A DNA stretch of 64,000 nucleotides from Evansella alkalicola. Its GTDB lineage: Bacteria > Bacillota > Bacilli > Bacillales > Salisediminibacteriaceae. The notes under the pieces were generated by a model, which was given only the letters and a program-made list of their open reading frames with translations, searched no databases and was not told the origin of the DNA. The stretch covers positions 124,001 through 188,000 of the forward strand of contig NZ_JAHQCR010000030.1 in the NCBI RefSeq assembly GCF_019042735.1, in the 5' to 3' direction. The translations under genes were made by a program, and so were the position numbers. How positions within the stretch are numbered: the first letter of the stretch is position 1; the number at the start of each line of letters is the position of its first letter. Of this stretch, positions 61,345-64,000 are shown in pieces.

Positions 61345-62454
61345 ATGAGTATTGACCATATACTTGATCGTGCCCGTAATGGAGAAAGGATCTCTGTTGA
61401 AGACGCGGTACGTTTATACGAAAGTGATGAAATTGAAAAAATGGGTGCTGTAGCAAATGAAATAATGAAAAAATGGCATCCAGATCCAGTGACAACATTT
61501 GTGATTGGACGTAACGTAAATTACACAAATTTTTGCGATACATATTGTCGCTTTTGTGCTTTTTACCGACCACCAGGACATGAAGAAGGTTATGTGTTAG
61601 GCAACGAAGAGATTTTTAGTAAAATTCAAGAAACAATTGATATAGGTGGAACAGAGATTTTAATGCAAGGTGGAACGAATCCTGACCTTCCGTTTAGCTA
61701 TTATACCGATTTACTTAAGGAAATTAAAAAGCGTTTTCCAGAAATAACAATGCATTCTTTTTCACCAGCAGAAATTTACAAGATGGTTGAAGTTTCAGGA
61801 TTATCTTTAGAAGAGGTATGTCGTCAGTTACATGAGGCAGGATTGGATTCCCTTCCTGGCGGTGGTGCCGAAATCCTAGATAACCGTACGCGGAAAAGAA
61901 TTAGTCGTTTGAAAGGTACTTGGGAAGAATGGATTGACTGCATGAAAACTGCAAAAAACGTTGGTATGCACGGTACTGCAACGATGGTTATTGGTTTTGG
62001 TGAAACATTTGAAGAGCGTGCCATGCATTTACAAAGGGTTCGTGATGCACAAGATGAGTCCGAATGCTTTTTAGCATACATTTCATGGTTATTCCAGCCG
62101 GATAACACAAACATGAAAGGTGACAAGCTAACTCCTGAAGACTACTTGAAAAATGTTGCTATCTCTAGGATTTTCTTAGACAATATTCCAAACTTCCAAT
62201 CATCATGGGTAACAATGGGGCCAGAAATAGGGAAGAAATCCTTATCATTTGGCTGTAATGACTTTGGTAGTACAATGATTGAAGAGAATGTTGTTTCTGC
62301 CGCAGGTGCAACACACAAGGTGAATACGAACTTAATTCTTCAATTAATCCGTGAAGCTGGGAAAGTACCAGCTCAACGTGATACGAAGTATAATATCATT
62401 CGGAAATTTGATGAAACAGAAAGTGCAGAAAAAGATTTTATTATGCAAAACTAA
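61345..62454 (+). CDS. mqnC: Cyclic dehypoxanthinyl futalosine synthase
   Basis: 369-residue radical SAM enzyme of the futalosine route to menaquinone. The 4Fe-4S motif is Cys64-x3-Cys68-x2-Cys71 (TNFCDTYCRFCAF). Family segments: NVNYTNFC, HSFSPAEIYKM, AGLDSLPGGGAEIL, TATMVIGFGET and SLSFGCNDFGSTMIEENV. Interest: B. subtilis uses the men pathway and lacks it. ATG 61345 behind GGAGGC; the GTG six bases earlier overlaps the site. No other mqn gene in the window. Confidence 0.93.
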   Translation: MSIDHILDRARNGERISVEDAVRLYESDEIEKMGAVANEIMKKWHPDPVTTFVIGRNVNYTNFCDTYCRFCAFYRPPGHEEGYVLGNEEIFSKIQETIDIGGTEILMQGGTNPDLPFSYYTDLLKEIKKRFPEITMHSFSPAEIYKMVEVSGLSLEEVCRQLHEAGLDSLPGGGAEILDNRTRKRISRLKGTWEEWIDCMKTAKNVGMHGTATMVIGFGETFEERAMHLQRVRDAQDESECFLAYISWLFQPDNTNMKGDKLTPEDYLKNVAISRIFLDNIPNFQSSWVTMGPEIGKKSLSFGCNDFGSTMIEENVVSAAGATHKVNTNLILQLIREAGKVPAQRDTKYNIIRKFDETESAEKDFIMQN

Positions 62455-62462
62455 ATAAGATA

Positions 62463-62500
62463 AAAAACACATCACTTCAAAGTGGTGTGTTTTTATTTTA
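62463..62500 (+). terminator. Terminator of mqnC
   Basis: AAAAACACATCACTT pairs with AAGTGGTGTGTTTTT (one G-U pair), then ATTTTA. Confidence 0.88.
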
Positions 62501-62680
62501 ATTGGCTACCGTGAAAATACTAAACTTGTGTAGGTTCTTATGAAGTCGATTGCTTATTTCTGTGAAAAGTTTGTAAGCCACTTAAATTTTATATTGCTCG
62601 CAACCGGCATTGGTACTACTTATTTTTTAGACAGAATAACAAACTCCAGCGATTTGAGGTGGATTTTTTAAAACTGTGAT

Positions 62681-62708
62681 TCATAATTGGACGACACCCC
62701 CATATATA
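62681..62708 (+). promoter_or_regulatory. SigmaE-like promoter of ytxC
   Basis: TCATAAT (62681-62687), 13 bases, CATATATA (62701-62708). Fits the SigmaE -35 pattern kmATAww and a CATA-type -10. The rest of the 344-base gap shows no other feature than the mqnC terminator. Confidence 0.5.
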
Positions 62709-62798
62709 TGTAATAGATGTTTGCAAAGAGTTGAAGTGACAAAATGTGTATTTACGCCATGACTCTCAACTCGATTGCACGATTGGGAGGGGCTGCCG

Positions 62799-63665
62799 TT
62801 GTTAACAATTCAGTTTAAGGATTACGATTTATGTGAGGCCTTCTATAAACAGTTACTTCTTTCCATGGATACATATGGTGGTGTGAAACAAGCTATCTAT
62901 GTAAAGGAAGCTGGTGATTACACCAACCTTTGTATTGATCTTTTTACAATAGATGGTGAAGAGAATGCAAGGCGACACTGTGTTGCCTCTGTATTAACGA
63001 ATGTCACAATTAAGAATGTTCTACCACTGTGGATTGAAGAATGTTTACGTGAAAGCTTTCATTATAAGGACCAGTTTGAAATTGATGAGATTGTTCAGCA
63101 TGGAAGAGATTTATTTTACAATCCTAAATCTTCCATACCTTTAAAAACGTCCTTTATCACATGGCAAAATGAAATGTTTGATCTTTATTATCAACTAATA
63201 CGAAATACGATCCGCTTTTCTTATGACTCTTTCTTGAAATTTAGGTTGCGAGAGCAAAAGGAACAGATAGTAGAAATAGTGGAAAAGGCTATTGATGAGT
63301 ATAAGATGGAGCATGATTATCAAGAAATGCTTAATACTTGTAGGCTTTACTTGAAAAATAATGTACCAAAGCTCCCTACAATCCATTTATATCTTGATGA
63401 TGAAGTCAGTATTGTTGATGATAGTCATGGTGAGAAAATCTCTGCTGATAAAATCAGTAGATGGCTCCCACCAGAGTTGAATTTTGAAGCACCATTGCCT
63501 ATTAATGAACGGGTAATAGGACCTATCGTAACCATTGCACCAGAGAAATTGTTTGTTTATCCATCTAAGTCTCAGGAAGGACTATTGCAGACATTACTTT
63601 TAATATTTGAAGAGAGGATAGAAATTAGGGGAGATAAGAGACAACAAATTTCTAACTTTATTTAA
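62799..63665 (+). CDS. ytxC: Sporulation protein YtxC
   Basis: 288 residues, near the B. subtilis YtxC length (281). Family-like features: FITWQNEMFDLYYQLIRNTIR and RFSYDSFLKFRLREQ (middle), SADKISRWLPPELNFEAPLPI and EERIEIRGDKRQQISNFI (C-terminus). Role in sporulation unclear. TTG 62799 has GGGAGGGG six bases ahead; the upstream TTG at 62775 lacks one. Sits between dnaI and thrS, as in B. subtilis. Confidence 0.88.
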   Translation: MLTIQFKDYDLCEAFYKQLLLSMDTYGGVKQAIYVKEAGDYTNLCIDLFTIDGEENARRHCVASVLTNVTIKNVLPLWIEECLRESFHYKDQFEIDEIVQHGRDLFYNPKSSIPLKTSFITWQNEMFDLYYQLIRNTIRFSYDSFLKFRLREQKEQIVEIVEKAIDEYKMEHDYQEMLNTCRLYLKNNVPKLPTIHLYLDDEVSIVDDSHGEKISADKISRWLPPELNFEAPLPINERVIGPIVTIAPEKLFVYPSKSQEGLLQTLLLIFEERIEIRGDKRQQISNFI

Positions 63666-63738
63666 TTTAATGGTAAGTAGAACTTATACTTGTATTTTCA
63701 TGTTAGGATAATATTTCAGTAGATTGTCTGTACTACCC

Positions 63739-63767
63739 TTGATTTTCTTTAAATGGATGATTATAAT
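63739..63767 (+). promoter_or_regulatory. SigmaA promoter of thrS
   Basis: TTGATT (63739-63744), 17 bases, TATAAT (63762-63767). Confidence 0.8.
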
Positions 63768-63773
63768 ACTATC

Positions 63774-64000
63774 CATAAAGGAAATACAGGGAATAGCAAT
63801 GATAAGGACATGAGTAATTTCAATACGGCTTACAGAGAGGGAAGTCAAGGCTGGAAACTTCCTAGTACGAGAAATCACTCACCACCTTTTAGCTTTAGTA
63901 CAGAACGAAGACATTTCTATTAAGTACTAACGGACTCACCGTTACAGAGTAATGAAGCCAAGTGATTTTTCATTTGGAAATTAGGGTGGAACCACGTGTA
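63774..64000 (+). promoter_or_regulatory. T-box riboswitch leader of thrS (cut by window end)
   Basis: The T-box core AGGGTGGAACCACG is at 63983-63996; its TGGA should pair with a UCCA tRNA end. AGAGAGG (63835) closes Stem I. A Stem III-like hairpin TAACGG/CCGTTA is at 63928-63944. Thr specifier candidates before AGAGAG are ACG (63825-63827) or ACA (63832-63834). Location after ytxC matches thrS; the gene itself is beyond the window. Uncharged tRNA-Thr would prevent termination. Confidence 0.9.

Overview
The window is a stretch of AT-rich Firmicute chromosome from a spore-forming member of the Bacillaceae. Gene order follows the B. subtilis tyrS-rpsD-ytsP-refZ-hisJ-ezrA-...-dnaE-accDA-pfkA-pyk-citZ-icd-mdh-phoPR-polA-mutM-gapB-speD-nrdR-dnaB-dnaI-ytxC-thrS segment almost gene for gene. 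Strong AGGAGG-type ribosome sites, an alpha/beta-type SASP, several sporulation membrane proteins and a thrS T-box support this. A futalosine-pathway menaquinone gene (mqnC) between dnaI and ytxC is not a B. subtilis trait and points, by inference, to a clade such as the alkaliphilic or halophilic bacilli. I see no prophage, IS element, CRISPR array, tRNA or rRNA.

Layout. 1-2.5 kb: the 3' end of tyrS, a seven-unit 52-bp palindromic tandem array, and rpsD with its long autoregulatory leader. 2.5-8.2 kb: ytsP, refZ, hisJ, ezrA, a small membrane-anchored unknown and a branched-chain amino acid carrier. 8.2-19.9 kb: nifZ-thiI (tRNA thiolation), sspA, ytcJ, nadK, sppA-yteJ, ytfI-gerW, tpx, ytxK and ackA. 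20-29.9 kb: the most variable part, with EcsC-family, UspA and SDR proteins, a peptidase, small unknowns, ytkL, ytoI, ytpI, nrnA and the sporulation genes ytrHI. This part is also rich in short intergenic repeats.

30-47.4 kb is a central-metabolism block: dnaE; malic enzyme with a GntR/FadR regulator; accDA; pfkA and pyk; fxsA, ytvI and ytwI; then citZ-icd-mdh and a MaoC-like hydratase. 47.8-64 kb holds phoPR, the polA-mutM-ytaF-coaE operon, gapB, speD, nrdR-dnaB-dnaI, mqnC, ytxC and the thrS T-box leader cut by the window end.

How it fits together. The genes are ordinary; the control DNA is more informative. I read a perfect FapR-type operator before accDA, a FadR-type operator just downstream of the malic-enzyme -10 box, and tandem CcpN-like boxes before gapB. 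There is also a CcpA cre site between the mdh terminator and the MaoC-like gene, and a citZ leader carrying a dyad, a cre-like box and a terminator hairpin next to the ribosome site. Together they suggest that malonyl-CoA, an acyl or organic acid, and glycolytic/gluconeogenic state set flux through pyruvate, fatty acid and TCA genes. These assignments rest on motif matching by eye. I found no clear novel multi-gene defence or mobile system. The best candidates for undescribed elements are the palindromic array at 679-1033, the structured region before ezrA, and the species-specific intergenic repeats.
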